A DNA stretch of 64,000 nucleotides from Schistocephalus solidus (taxonomy: Eukaryota > Platyhelminthes > Cestoda > Diphyllobothriidea > Diphyllobothriidae). Numbering within the stretch: position 1 is the first letter of the stretch; every line of letters starts with the position of its first letter. The notes under the pieces were generated by a model, which did not search any database, was not told the DNA's origin, and saw only the letters and a program-made list of their open reading frames with translations. The position numbers and the translations under genes are program-made. The stretch is from NCBI GenBank assembly GCA_017591395.1, contig WEDG01002928.1, positions 124,001 through 188,000 on the forward strand. Reading direction: 5' to 3'. Of this stretch, positions 48,356-61,600 are shown in pieces.

Positions 48356-51300
48356 TCGGTTGTGGTATAAAATTAATGGGGTACTGTAATGATAAAATCC
48401 GGGTTTTAAGGCGGCCTAATGCACAGAAGCGATTTTTAAAATGTAAATAGACAGTAATGTGTCGACAAAAGTTTGGCAAGTAAGAAGAATGCGTCAAGAT
48501 TCCGTAGACCAATGCTTGCGATCGTGTAGGACTGTATGTGCAGTGGTGGTTTGGTGTCTTCATGCAGCAATATCGGCCCATCTCTCATTTGACTGTGTTT
48601 ACTGTAACTTTGGCTGCACTGCAGTCAACCCTAAACGAAATTACTTACAGGATCCGCACTTCTTTTTTATACTTTAATCAGCATGCAAGTAAAACGAGCC
48701 GTAAAGGTTACCTGTCACTTAAAATGCGTGACGATAATGGAGGTCCTACGTCAATAAACAGCGAGAGAGAATTCAGAGAATATTTAATGAGTTAGTGCAC
48801 CAACACAGTGAGAGCAAGCGGGGCAGTTGCGCTGTCTTGGCAAGCAGAGCCGTTTGCCTTCAGACAGTCGACGAGGGCCAAAATATCGATCAACCTTGTG
48901 CCTGTCACCAAACTAGTCTACTAGGGCCAACGCAGTAAGCAGCTTAGCATTCAACCTTAATTAATCTTCTTCTTCAACTAAACCCAGGCAGCCAGTAACT
49001 GAGGGAGCCTAAGAGGGCTGTCTAGGTAGGCTACTAACTCTAACTTATCCTTTTTCCCAAAAAATAAAAAAACTTCGATCGCGCAGGTAAAAGTTCTTCG
49101 TTGCTTGAGACATTTTAAAATGTCGCCTCAGACTGATCTTTATGGGCTTATCAGCTACTTCATTAACGATCAATGGTGTGCAAATAACCTTCAATCGAAT
49201 TCGAACTGATATTCAGACATTTCAAAGCCTGCTAGGCAATCCTATTTGACTTCCTGTTTCTAAGTTTGGACGTGCAGTATTTTACCTAACTCATGCAAAT
49301 TGCCAAAATTTAGGAAACACTGATTATCCCTCGCAAAACGGCACCCACGCATGTACCAAAGCTTTGAAATAATAATAAACAACCCTGTGTGAATTTAAAA
49401 CTTAAAGGAAATATGAAAATTAATATTAATTCTAAGAAGTCGAGTTTGGCGAACGTACGCTTTCAATTATTCATCATCAGGCCTATACAAGTATATATAA
49501 GGGAGGGTAGAGTAGCAACCGTTTAAATATCTTCTAATATTTCTCCGTTTAGAAATACCAAATGTTTTAAAAAAACTCAACATATTGTGAAAACGCGATA
49601 AATCGCTGTAAATGTGAATAATAAATGTATATATTATTTTAATTAGAACTCGTAAGCAAACCATCTTGTGTATATTAAGAAAACTTTCCTTTCGCCAAAT
49701 TTTTTATTAGTATTTTTGATAGAGAATTACAAATATTGTCAGATCTTCCTTGAAATGTCAGTAAATAATTCACGATTTTCCGTGTTTTAAACGATTGGCC
49801 ATAAATTAAGATTGTGTTCTAGGTGTTTATCAAGACCTTCAAAATAAGATATTTGTAACAAATATTTTCGAAGTAGGGAATTTTTCGATATTATTTTTGA
49901 TGCAGCTAGCCGTTTGCGTCACATTTGTCGATTCACCTAAGCAGGAAAACTTATTGCTACGAAAAATGAAGGTCCACCACAAACGTTGGCAATCAATATG
50001 CTTAAATTAATTAAGATCTTTCTTTAATAAGCTACCTCTTTTAAAGAGGCTTTAATTAGACATTAAGGTGGTGCATGTGTCTGGACTTTACCTTTTTCGA
50101 AACGTTAAAATGTAAAAGCTTGACCGCTTTTTGACTTCCCTGAAAATAAGTGATATATTTTCTGCTTAAAATGAAAGAACTCACTTTTCGCCTTATATTG
50201 CAGCGTTTTTCACTATAGTTGTTTACTTCAATACCCCGTTCTAACATTACAGATGCTTGCCAGAGCCACAGAATATATACTAAGAGTTTGCGAACGCTGC
50301 TTATCTTCAGATCATTACGCTTCCCAATTCCAGATAAGAGGAAACTATATCATAAAAAAGTATCTTATCGCATGATTCAAATTTAATATAGGTGTTGCTG
50401 TGCGTCCATCTCCCCAGTATCTTGCACGTATTTTGTTTACGATCCGTATTTTTCGCGTACTAAAACAAAACACTGATAATAAAGTTTATTACTGTGTTTT
50501 GTGGCGAAAAACGTCAGACTTTAACAACAAAATAATTTTTAAAGCTGAAATCTTTCCTTGTTTCTTGAGAACAATGTGATCCTATGCACCTACTTTCACC
50601 TGATTTCCATTGACTTAAGATCAGATTTTCTAGTTCCAGAAGGCATTAATTTGAAACCTTTCTTGCTTAAATAGCATACTATACGTCATGGACATCCGGC
50701 AGCCTCTAAGTTCGCCCAATTCCTGCTTGTTTTCTTTCACTTTATAAGACTAAACATACAGTTTCCTTTAATAAAAGGTTTTTTGAGCTTTAATTTCCAC
50801 TCAAAACACCAAAATACTAAGACCTGTTGAAAGCTAAACTACTCACTCAAAGTTCGATGAAACATTGCATGATTTAGGTTAGCTACTGTAGAATATGCCT
50901 AAAAGTAAGGGCATGTATGAAATTTGAGGATGTTGAGGTGCACAGATCATTCAACGAGGAAACCGTACATTTGACTAAACTCCTCAACGCTTTTTTTATT
51001 TTTGGACTAATTTTCACGCTTTCTAATGCTCCCTAGGGGGTGAAGAATCTCAAGTGGCGACCAAACAAGCGAGCCATTTACCCGTCAATTTAAATGTTGC
51101 TTGCCTAAAGTTCCATACAAGATTTTAAAACGTCAGTAGAAGTGCTTCCTTTGACCATGTTGTTCGTTTAATGCTGAAAGACATTGTTAATCTTTAATTG
51201 ATGCATAATTATATTGGCAGTTAATCTTGTTATCGTATATGAAGCAAAGATGAAACATCATGGTTGACGTAGCATCTAGCATTGGAAAAAGAAGACATTT

Positions 51301-51424
51301 TCCCCTAGGTAGTGGCATGCATTTTTGTAATTATTGCAATACTTGCTTTCTTCAGAGGAGCAATTTTGTTAGATGTCTCGGGAAACGTGGTTATTCTCAG
51401 AAAATACTGTTGTTCCAATGGCCC
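48356..51424. other. Gene-free AT-rich stretch
   Basis: No exon or transposon protein recognised on either strand. Confidence 0.45.
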
Positions 51425-51468
51425 CACTAGCAACCGAACAGCGAATAGTAATAGTTGTAGTAGTAGTA

Positions 51469-51502
<34 letters not shown>

Positions 51503-51545
51503 AAGTAGTAGTAGTATTAGTAATAGAATAGGCAGATGAGCAATG
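51425..51545 (-). repeat. Inverted SINE end with an (AGT)n expansion
   Basis: The flanks 'tagcaaccgaacagcg' and 'agaataggcagat' are the reverse complement of 51575-51620. Between them, where the other copy has only 'ctactactag', lies an (AGT)n tract of about 70 bases (51452-51525). Confidence 0.7.
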
Positions 51546-51559
51546 CTAACAGAATCAAG

Positions 51560-51868
51560 TCTTTGTCGGCATTGTTAATCTGCCTATTCTACTACTAGCC
51601 GTTGTTCGGTTGCTGTTGCGGCTCGAGAACGAGCCCCAAGATAGAGCGGGACGAATGAGTTTCGTTAAAGATCGGTGAGCGTTCATCAACGAATCTCCAT
51701 ATTCCCGACCCAAATCGGCAAGATAACAAGCCCATGGCTCAATTGTTGGAGTGCTGAACTTCTGATCAAGTGGTCTCTGGTTCGAACCTCGGGTGGAGCA
51801 CCACTTGGGTGGCTGATGATGGCTTCCAGTCTCCCTTGTTTTCGTTGGCATTTTTAATCTGCCTTTAA
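51560..51868 (+). mobile_element. tRNA-derived SINE copy with repeated ends
   Basis: Order: 'tttgtcggcattgttaatct', 'tactactagccg', 'gctcgagaacgagcccc', 'gatcggtgagcgttcatcaa', A box 'atggctcaattgtt', B box 'ggttcgaacctcgg', body, then again 'ttcgttggcatttttaatct'. The terminal words are direct repeats about 277 bases apart. Confidence 0.8.
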
Positions 51869-52544
51869 GAAAATGACTCCTCCATACCTGAAATGAACGC
51901 ATTTAAGTTATGGTCACATGGGTGTTAGAACTACCATCGTACGTTAATGGCTGTGCAAAATTGAGTTCTATTCGGACTGCTTGCAAAATCATTGGCCATC
52001 TTGCCAAGCCCCTTATGGCCATTGATATTCTAAGAAAATGCCGCTTTTGTGCTTGTAATAAACCTAATGACTGCGTTTTGAATCGAAATGAAAATGGACG
52101 TATAACTTATATTGGATGTGAAACTAGATAATGCGTAGCAAAATTCATTTTAAATGGCCATCATTGGGCTATATTTGAAGATTTATGGCAAATACACTTC
52201 TCTTTAAATTTTTACTTTTAGTGGCAATCGTGGGAACATTTATTAACAATTTTCTATATATTTAAGGTTTTTGAAACCTATGTCGTTCTGTTTTACTATA
52301 TTGGCTGTGAATTCTCTTTTACCAATGTCTTTTACTGTGTCGCAGTTCGTCATCACAGCAAGTGGTCCGACAAAACTAACAAATGAAACCACCTTATTTG
52401 ATAGAAGTAGAAACTTCGTGTTCTGCCTGATATACTTCCACTACGTGTGCATAGAAAATCTGCCTATGAATCGAAAAAGGGGCTAAATTTAGTTGCGTAA
52501 TTCTAGGCGTCTCCATATATATCCATTCATTATGATGATGAAGC
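51869..52544. other. Gene-free stretch
   Basis: A 73-codon Cys-containing open frame (51910-52131, plus) is not recognised; no other content is seen. Confidence 0.35.
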
Positions 52545-52805
52545 GTTCACCGATTAGACTACGAGGCGTACACAGCTCGTTGTGCCTCGGGGCTCAATCT
52601 AGTGCCCTTGCCGACAGTCAACTGACGAATAGAAATATTAACAGGAAGGAATACCGATAAAGACCAGGAAGCCTAGGATGACAGTTTCCATTTTATTAGT
52701 CACTATCAGACAGCTGTTTCCAATCCAAGGTTTGGATGACTTTTGATTCGCACCCATGTTGTTTTTGCATGGGGCGTTAATAAGTCCAACACTTTACCAC
52801 GGACT
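52545..52805 (-). mobile_element. Decayed SINE copy, tail followed by head
   Basis: Read on the minus strand: a damaged tRNA region near 52790, the body, the tail 'cttcctgg..tttatcggtatt' near 52660, then the head-type sequence (52625-52545). So the head lies after the tail. Confidence 0.55.
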
Positions 52806-53604
52806 TGCTGTGGTTCTTTCATATATCCCCGCTCCCTATTCAACTACTTGTGAGGTATTCATCCCCAAGTCACAAAGGGTCAAGGATGGCCCCTATCCTG
52901 ATCAGTAATTATCGCTCTAACATCTTTACTATTTCCCATCCCAATCGACGGAACAGTTGGCTCGTGGATCGATGTTGGAGCATTAAACTACTTAACTCTC
53001 CCTGATCAAGGAATCCAGATTCAACTCCCCAGATATGACATTGAAGACGGCTGGCTGACGATTGCTTATAATTCCGAAATGACAATCCCGTCCTCACTTG
53101 CCTATTTCAGACGGTAGAAAATGGGTTTGGACTACTACAGCACCCTTTCGGACTTAGGCTACCTTTATCCAGCCCAGCCTGCGGCAGAAACACCAACATG
53201 CTCATGTGCGAACCGCAGTTGGTTCATAGGCAGCACTCATAAGATGTGTCATAAACACTTCATCTAAGTTCCACGTCATCATCCCACCTGGTGTGTGGTT
53301 GCCTTTTTCTGACCCTGCAACTCAGTTTAAGTTTACTCAGAGAAGTCAATTGATCAGCGTGCGTCCATTTACACGGTATCAGGGTGAATACAATTCAATA
53401 ATAAACTTAGTAGCCTTGAGCATGCTTTTCGACAAAAGTTTTCTGTCTAACGATTCATTGATTCCAGTTGATCATACATGTCATTTGTAAGGTGCTGGGT
53501 CGACTAATGCATCTTATTTTCTTTCGTTTGATGAAATATAGCTTTCAATTGTAAAATTTTCAAAGCATTAACAGTAGCAAAATAACTGATCTATTAGCGT
53601 CCAT
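52806..53604. other. Gene-free stretch
   Basis: No recognised content. Confidence 0.35.
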
Positions 53605-53905
53605 CCACCCACATTAATATTTCCGAACTAAACTGGCAAGACAATAACCCCATGGTGTAGGAGGTTAGAACTTTTGATTTCTACTCAGCAGGTCGCGGGT
53701 ACGTGCCTCGGCTTGTGCACTACCTGAGGTTGGGTATAACTGGCTGATGAAGGCTTATAAGCCAGAAATGGCCATTCCAAACTCCCTTGTCTTTGTCGAG
53801 AATTTTCATCTGCCTGTATTACTAGCCGCTGGGTGGCTGCAGCCGGGGCTCGAGGGTGAGCCCCAAGGCACAACGGGACGTTTGAGTCCCGTAACCTATC
53901 GGCGA
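53605..53905 (+). mobile_element. tRNA-derived SINE copy, tail followed by head
   Basis: The A-box region is altered ('ccatggtgtaggaggtta'). The B-box region reads 'cgggtacgtgcctcgg', then the body 'gaaggcttataagccagaaa', the tail 'cttgtctttgtcgag', 'ctagccgctgggtggctgc', the head 'gagccccaaggcacaacggg' and 'ctatcggcgagcgtccatg'. Confidence 0.75.
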
Positions 53906-56900
53906 GCGTCCATGCACCAAAGAGACTAACTAAGTTTAATGTATCTACAATAAGTAAACAGATGTACACCTAACATGTAGCCTGCAGATAGCGTACTCCT
54001 GAAATAAGTATGCTGTGTTAGTTGCGCGAGGGTATTTAGGTATACACTAAACAGTTGGGCATTTATTTGCATTTAATCTGATTGTCTTAATTTATCTTTT
54101 ATCCAAAATGACTTCTAAGTCTTCATTTGGACTGAACTGATGAAGATTCACTTTAATGTCGGCACAAAGATATACCAGATTAGAGTTAAGGGTTAATGCA
54201 AGCAACAGAAGCAGTGTCCTTAATTGTTTTTTTTCGTTTTAGTGAACTCGGAGTAAACGCGAGTGATACAAGTAGAGTGAGTCCAAATCAAATCACATAG
54301 ACACGGATTTTGTTACAAGCCGGAAAATTTCATAGTCAACGTTAAGAGAGCTTGTTAATTGGGAGTTTTTAAATTTTCATTGTCAACGTGCAGCGTTTTT
54401 GTCTTCAAATCAGCAGTTTGGGGGTATTGTAAATACTTGGAGAAGTTGAGAGTATCATTGTGTAGAACTGTTAACCCAGGGATCGAAGAAAGTATGGAAA
54501 ACGTACACGAGATATTCACCCACACATCTCTGTCATAACGCTTGCTTTATATGTCAGATGGTTTATTTTCCGTGGTCCGTTGCCAGTGCCGTTGAAGGGG
54601 GTTTGATGCTGAATGTATTGTTATTAAATGATGCAACTTTGCTGAAAAAACAGCAGGTCAAGTTAAGGGAAGCGGAAGAAAGCGTTGGTAGAAAGCAGGG
54701 CAAGTACGCAGTCTATCCCACAGATAAACAGTGGCCTTTTATGTAAATATTAGTACACAGAGGGAATAAATTACGCCGTTTTTCCTTATTTGAGATCTAG
54801 ATAGAAATTGACCTGCATTCTGAAATGTTTTAAAAATCCATTTAAAAAGCTCTCGGAGAAGATTATTATTTGATAGACCGAGTGACAGTCAGGGAAGTTG
54901 TGCTTTAAGGTAGTTCTGGAATGGAAGTCCACACCTTTGGCTATAAGCCACCTCAAACCAGCTCCATCTGGATGGCTATTAAGGATCAAAATTGTTAAAT
55001 CCGACAGTTAGCGAATGAGTGCTGTCAACAACAAAACGTTCTTGAACATCGCAAAAGACGCCATTTGGCCCCGTCGTCTCCGTCTCCACCAGAGTTGCGA
55101 CTGACAGCTTGCTGCATTTGAAAATTGACACGTCTAAAAATAATTTACATTATTTTCAACTAGCATGACCTCGAATGTATCTTTTGTTTTAACTAAGTTG
55201 GTGCTTCGCTGGGCCTACAAGACTCGAGAATGCTCAAACTCAGGCTGTGCGAACCTTCTATTTTTTTGAAAAACCGTATTCTAGAATCGACGTTATGTGA
55301 TTTAAGTGAGGAGGTGGGAATTATTGGGTAACTGGGCGGTTGAAGGACCAATTTATTGCTTCTGTAGCCCAAAACCAAGTGCTCATTGTGAACTGTTCTG
55401 CTCGAGTACTACCACGTATATTTAATCTATAACCTTTTGCAAAATGTCCTGAGCATATAAATTGCGCCACGTTTCACTGCACCAAGTACGAATGAGGACA
55501 CCGTAGTGTTGGCAATCCACACGACAAAATATAGCTGCATTACAGGCTTGCTTTCATTACCCGGTAAAAAATAAATAACAAAATAAATATTTCCTGAAGA
55601 ATTAATAATGAAAAAAGTCCTTATAATTAACCAACATCCATTAGTCTCTTGGATTCTTGCCGCCATTTACCTCGGCGATTTGTTTAAGTAAACAACAACT
55701 AACAGCAAACTTTTGGTCAACATTTCATGAGGTAGTATACCATGCAATTTAGGAAGCGATGCAAATAGGTTGCATCATACGCTTCTTCCCAATTAGCATG
55801 AATAGCCCTGAATGTTTACCATACTGTGGTCAAAGAAAATTCAATCTCAATTGAGCTCGTGGCTTCAATTATTGTCTAGTTAAAATTTTTCGTAGGAAGT
55901 TAGAAAACTGGGCAAGTCAAATGGATTTCGCAAATAAGCATATATTTCAGCATTCAATTTTCTTGGAGTGCCAAGGTTTTTGAGGTGACTGACATCGGAA
56001 CTTTTGATACAGATTATGGATTTGACACTGGATTTGCTACTTGCCCAAAACCGCAACATTATATCGCTTGTCATTTTGAAATACATAACATCAATTTAGT
56101 ACCGAAAAAAATCAATTTAAGAAAAGGTCTTTTATTCCGGAAATTGTTTCGAAAATTGCCAGGTTGATGTTCCACTAATATGGACGAAAAGGGGGTTAAA
56201 TTTTTCAAATGTTGGAATCCCATCCAAATTAGACTCCCCGATCAAAAGACAGATTTGTAACTTCGTGATGGTGTTTAAGCCTTTATTTCCTTACCTAAAG
56301 TTAAGCTCCCTTATCGCTTTGATGAAAGATATCCATTTTTAGGGTAGAAGCGTTTACTTTTGCAGCTTATAAATAGGCCCATCCTCGCTAGAATGGACTA
56401 CAACAATAATGACTGCCAAAGTACAAAAGGTACCGTTTAATTATATTTTCAAGTCGTTTTATGTCCCCGCACACTCTTAATCCAGCGAGGTTATTACTCC
56501 CAATCGAATTATTTGACTTCTCAATGGATGGGTTGGTTTCTTTGTTCGTGCTTAACTTCTGTTGGACACCCAGGGTTTTTCTTTGGTGCAAAAAGGTGAC
56601 TGGCAAACAAATTTATGAATCTCCATGAAGTCTACTGGAACTAGCAGCCAAATGAATCCAATGCAACTGCTATAGGCAGATTCAACAAAAATATTTGAAA
56701 TAAATATAGGCTTCATCTTCCTCAAAATAGTTTCCCCGAAAGGAAGTATTGCTCTTTTTTATTGAATTTTTCAAAACGTCCTGTGGATTAACTTTTTATA
56801 TGACAAAATTAATTTTAAAAAAATTCTAACTATGGACTACATCAATTTATTTTCAGTAATCAACCGTGATTTGCAGATAGTGAACTAGACAGATTTCTAA

Positions 56901-59900
56901 ATATTTCAGCCATGGCAGGATTTCCACTTTTGAATGTGCGTCTTTTCGGCCTTGTTCAAAATTCACACTCGCTAAAAACTCCCTTCTGTTCCCATTGGTT
57001 TTCGATACCATTATAAAACCATACGTATTATGAGCTAGGAGATTATGTGCATCCCTTTTGTAAAACATGTTTTGTTTTACGAGGATTTTGAAAATAAAGC
57101 CGAAAATGACACTACCTAAGTAGTCGCTTTTGATTATAACAATTTTGCATGTGGTGGAATGGTCACTCGAAAGCATTCGTCCCGCTGCTTCTGCAATATT
57201 ATGGGGTTAAGTCAAATTATAACCAATATCACAAACGTATTTAAGCAATCCTTTCGGGTGGATATCACATTTTATAATTTTAGCTAACAGTTGAAGAGAT
57301 ACGAACAATAAAAATTAATTTTTCCACCAATTTATTTTCCTTTGCCAATCTTGGGAATAAATGCATGGATCTCATCAAATGTGAATTTTATTTAACCGGT
57401 GCAATTAATCTTCCATGAGAGTTGCATGGACAGCGAGGCAAAAAATATATTTAATTTCACCAATGCTACAAAAACAGCAATCAAAAGTGTATTTTCGTTC
57501 TCAGCTGATTAGTTCGTTGTTTCGAAACCAGAATAACGCTATTTGCTTACTTAAATTGGACAACGTTTTGTTGGATCACATTATTTTGTGCAACAGGCAT
57601 ATATATCAAGCAAATTAAGCAAAGGATTTCCACCTTTGGTTTACAACGCTGGGGGCACTCATTTTGTAGTCAAACACTTTTAAATACATTTATTTTAGGT
57701 GGTAAAACTTGCCAACATAACATTAAATTATTTGTCATCGTTTATAAAGTTCTATTTTATCTACTTTTTCCCTTTTTTATTCTCAAAGGTAAAACAATAA
57801 AACATAAAAATATAAAAACCAAAAATAAGGCAATATTTCATAATAAGAAGAGCTAGTAACTGGGAGAGATGCATTGGCGTTTGAGATCTAATGCACGAAA
57901 ACTTTCTTGCAATGTGGAAATTAAAACGTTGCGCGCATTTTAGGCTCGCAAACATCTATTTTCGGATTTATTTTTACGCTGTATTCCTATGCTAACTTAT
58001 AATCCCATTTTCAAACCGTTAGTTGCAGTTTTCTAAATAGACCTGCACATCTTCCCTGAACAAACATCTACCCTTTTTTAGGCAGTGTGAACTTAATCCA
58101 TTCGCAATTCATCTTACTTTTAAGTTATCAAGACATGGCGGTCAAAACATCAGGCTAGGTTTTATAAGAATTAAAACGCAAACTCAAAAGTGTTCATTTC
58201 ACTGGGAAAATGGCTCAAATTTTATAATAAATACTAGAGGCCATATTTTAAATGCAAATTAATTTTCACTAAAAGTATGAAGTATAAAGGATAGTAGAAT
58301 CTGTGCTTTTCATTCACATTTTTACTTCTTGTGTTAGAATGCTACCGATCGTTAAAAATGGTCAGACGTTTTCCATTTAACCATAATTTGATGTTTGATG
58401 CCTCACGTTTCACATATGACAAAGACCCGAAAATAATTTGTGCAATTTCTAGGCTTCTCAGTCGCCTAAGTATAATCTACCCTTGCAGGTTCCCTCTTTG
58501 TTGCATCAGCTTCTAATTTTGCGATTACAGTTGCTTTTTTGACACACTGTCATTATCTATTACAAAAATAATATCAATATCTTTTTAATGGTTTATAGTA
58601 AACGATGCTAAGGATTATGTTCCAACACAGCTATAAATCAAACGGCTTCGTTTAACCTTCCGGGGTACCTTGGAAAATAACCTTTAGCTTAACATAGATT
58701 CGTAGGTAAGAATGTTCAAAGGCTTTGTCTTTCCTCATACTTGGCATAAAACGGGTAAGCATGCGTACTGAAACCCTGCCAATTAGGCAACGCATAACAT
58801 GTTAGTCCGTTTCGTTAAATAAGGTTCCGAGTTTAATACACTCATCTTATTAAGTTCATGCGTAAATTATGATGGCATCATTGTCTTCAACGTGAATTCG
58901 AAATTAACTCACTCCCTTGGAAACTTACGCATGTATGACTTGGTGGTGAGATATGCTCTCATTATTTCCAAAATAAAAGCTACGAGCTAAACGTATCTGA
59001 CGAAAAGATGCAGAATTATTTATTCAAGTTTGTTTGAAGAACCTAATGCTAACATTTAACTTTGCCGAATCTTGGAGCGATTGTTACTAACAGACATAAA
59101 TTTGAGTCAACCAATAGATCGATAGAATAAGTGGGTTTCAGGTTTTTGTAAAATATGGAACTGGTACAGAAAAGTGGACTTATTGTTTCCCGTCGAATGG
59201 AAGTTCGTTTGAATGAGCTCTCTTTTTCAGCATTGTAACAAGGAGACAAGTTTACGACACTGTTAGTGTATATCGGCACTAAGTGATTCGAAGCATTATC
59301 TGCTGGTCCATAACAGTTTACAGCAGTGAAAATAAAGGGTTTCCTACAACCACAATTCAAATTTAGTAATCACTCACAAACGCTTTAACTCATGACCAAT
59401 TCATTGATCAGTATTAAAGACAGCCTTATTAATTAGCACTATCGGAAGCTGGATTAAAAAGCCCAGGAGGAACTATCTTTGACCTTCATCCCTGCGCGAT
59501 TCAATAGTTGCTCCAATGAAGTACATTTGTCAAATGAACCTGCTATTTGACATCAACGGTTGTCCGCGCCCTTGAGCCAGTGACGATTCTCAAGTAGACG
59601 GAGTAAAAAACCTGGATATAAACATGAAAATCCTCATCACGTTTACTAGCTAGAACATGCTGTTGTGGACCTATAATCGTATTCCTGAAGGGTGCCTATT
59701 TAAATTTTCAGCCACAGCCATTTTGACAGATACCAATTCCATTAAACGAAATGAGGTCTTTAGTGTGTTGAGAATAAAGTTGATGGCGGCCCTCCGGGAG
59801 CCTTACAATATAGGCCTGCTATATGAAAAGAGAAAGACAGATTGGGCGAGCCACACAAAACAATAAAAAGCAATTTTTACACTCCGGGTTTTTGTAAAAG

Positions 59901-59950
59901 TAGGACAAGCTAGCTGGATTGCTTGAGAGTAATTTGCGAGGGGTCGGGGG
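53906..59950. other. Long gene-free AT-rich stretch
   Basis: Six kilobases without a supported exon, RNA gene or transposon protein. It may be intergenic DNA or a large intron. Confidence 0.45.
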
Positions 59951-60016
59951 ATGAAGAAGAAGAAAAAGATTATGATGATGATGATCATGATGATGATGAT
60001 GATGAGGATGATGATG

Positions 60017-60059
<43 letters not shown>

Positions 60060-60187
60060 CGACGATGATGATGATGATGAGAATTTAGAGGAGGAAAGAT
60101 ATGTGTAGGAAAAGATGGACGAAGAGTAGAAGTATGAGGAGGAGAAGGAGGAGGAGGAGGAGGAGGAGGAGGAGGAGGAGGAGGAGG
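59951..60187. repeat. Compound (GAT)n-(GAG)n microsatellite
   Basis: GAT repeats (about 59970-60080), a short mixed part, then GAG repeats (about 60137-60187). Long open frames on both strands (poly-Asp, poly-Ser, poly-Leu) are products of the repeat. Confidence 0.9.
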
Positions 60188-60746
60188 AAAACGTGAAGAA
60201 CAAGGAATATAAGTAGGAGAACCTGCCTGATGAAATGGCAGTTTTTGTGTTCTGTAAACAAAATGTAGTTTGCTACGGTTAGCAGTAGCAGCGGTGTTCT
60301 TGTGCTCTGTTTGTCTCTACCACCGAAGAATTTTATGAAATCGCTCATAGATGTATATTTTTTACATAATGTCTTCCTGCATGTCTCTTCTATGAAAGAG
60401 CAGGAATGTGGACTTGGGAGCTGTTAGAGGGCCATTCCTGAGAGGTAGCGTCTCGATTCCAATTCAAATCGACACTATAAAGTACATGCATAGGCTATCA
60501 GTCTGCACCTTGAGCATGAGAAGTCATGTGAATGTGGACAGCCCTATGCGAGCAGACAGAGTGGGAGAAAGAGTCTAAAGATTTCCACGCCACACTGCGT
60601 CGAGGAGAGAAATTTGGCACACGTCTTCATAAATGCAATATGTCTAATAAATTAGAAGAGGCGGGTAGAGGAAAATTATCCCAGGAGACGTGGTAGAAGA
60701 AAACCAAGCGATCCATCCAGATGACGTTGAAAGCCCGATCTGTAAT
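60188..60746. other. Region downstream of the DYRK exon
   Basis: Presumed 3' UTR or flank of the minus-strand kinase gene. No clear AATAAA was seen on the minus strand. Confidence 0.4.
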
Positions 60747-61600
60747 CTAGATGTTCTGTGGTTTGCTGGATACCTCGTAGCGCATTTTGTCTCCAGCTCC
60801 AAGACTAGTGTCAAAATTTTCGTGCCGAACAGCCTGCGTAGTGGTATTGACGGTCGTCAGGTTATTTGTGGGCGTGCCAGTTGTCTGTTGGCAGCAACGT
60901 TCCGAGTTGATGCCGTTACTAACCGTGTTTATCTCGCAGGTTGTACTAAGGCACTGACTATTGAGAAGATGATGCGTTTGACCAAGCGCCGGTGCGAGGG
61001 GTTTATGTTGCCGATCTACCTTTTGGGAATGAAGTGGTGAAGTCTGATGTGGCTTGCCTGTCTCAAATTGAATTGAATCCGTGTTATTTGGTACACGCTG
61101 CGAGGAAGCGTGACTGATGGAGACGGAAGTACTGTTGGCGGCGGGCAAAGAGAAGATCTGCTTCTGTTCTCCGCAGGAGTAGGCTGCAGTCTGTGTTGTG
61201 AGAGCAGCCACTGCACCAGTGACGGTTGGTTTGGGCTGTCGACGACGTAGCCATTCGTGACGAAAAGCCTCTCTCGGAGTGATACGATCCTCTGGCAGCC
61301 ATTGAAGGCATCGACTTAAAAAGTCCAGAAAGACGGGGTCCTCGCAACCCTTCAAGGCGGACACAAGACTGCGGGAGCCGGGAATGTTTCTGATTTTGCC
61401 CCGTTTTGTTTTGCCTGGTCGCAAAATGACACGACCATTCTCATCCACTTCCATGCAATATCGGGGACATCCATGAGTGGCTGAGAAAAAGTGTTTGAGG
61501 CGGCGACTCTGGTCTAGTAATTTCTGTGGAGGCATTCCTAGAACTTCCATGATGCAAGCTAATTGGTCTAATTCGTCTTCTCCCGGAAACAGTGGGGATC
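60747..61600 (-). CDS. DYRK2/4-type protein kinase, 3'-terminal exon
   Basis: The acceptor is tttgcttag before 61600 and the stop TAG is at 60749-60747; about 284 codons. It reads SPLFPGEDELDQLACIMEVL, GMPPQKLLDQS, PRYC, RRGKIR-like KRGKIRNIPGSRSL, ALKGCEDPVFLDFLSRCLQW and PEDRITPREAFRHEWLRRR. This is the C-lobe (subdomains X-XI) of a dual-specificity tyrosine-regulated kinase, closest to DYRK2/4 from memory. A Ser/Thr/Gln/Asn-rich tail of about 160 residues follows, probably disordered. ATP-binding and catalytic-loop exons must lie upstream (higher coordinates) and were not found within the window. Confidence 0.9.

Noticed and set aside
51910..52131. 73-codon Cys-containing open frame
   Set aside because: No domain recognised and no splice support; could be chance or old transposon sequence.
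59923..60348. Poly-Asp, poly-Ser and poly-Leu open frames
   Set aside because: All are readings of the compound GAT/GAG microsatellite; there are no flanking motifs or splice sites.
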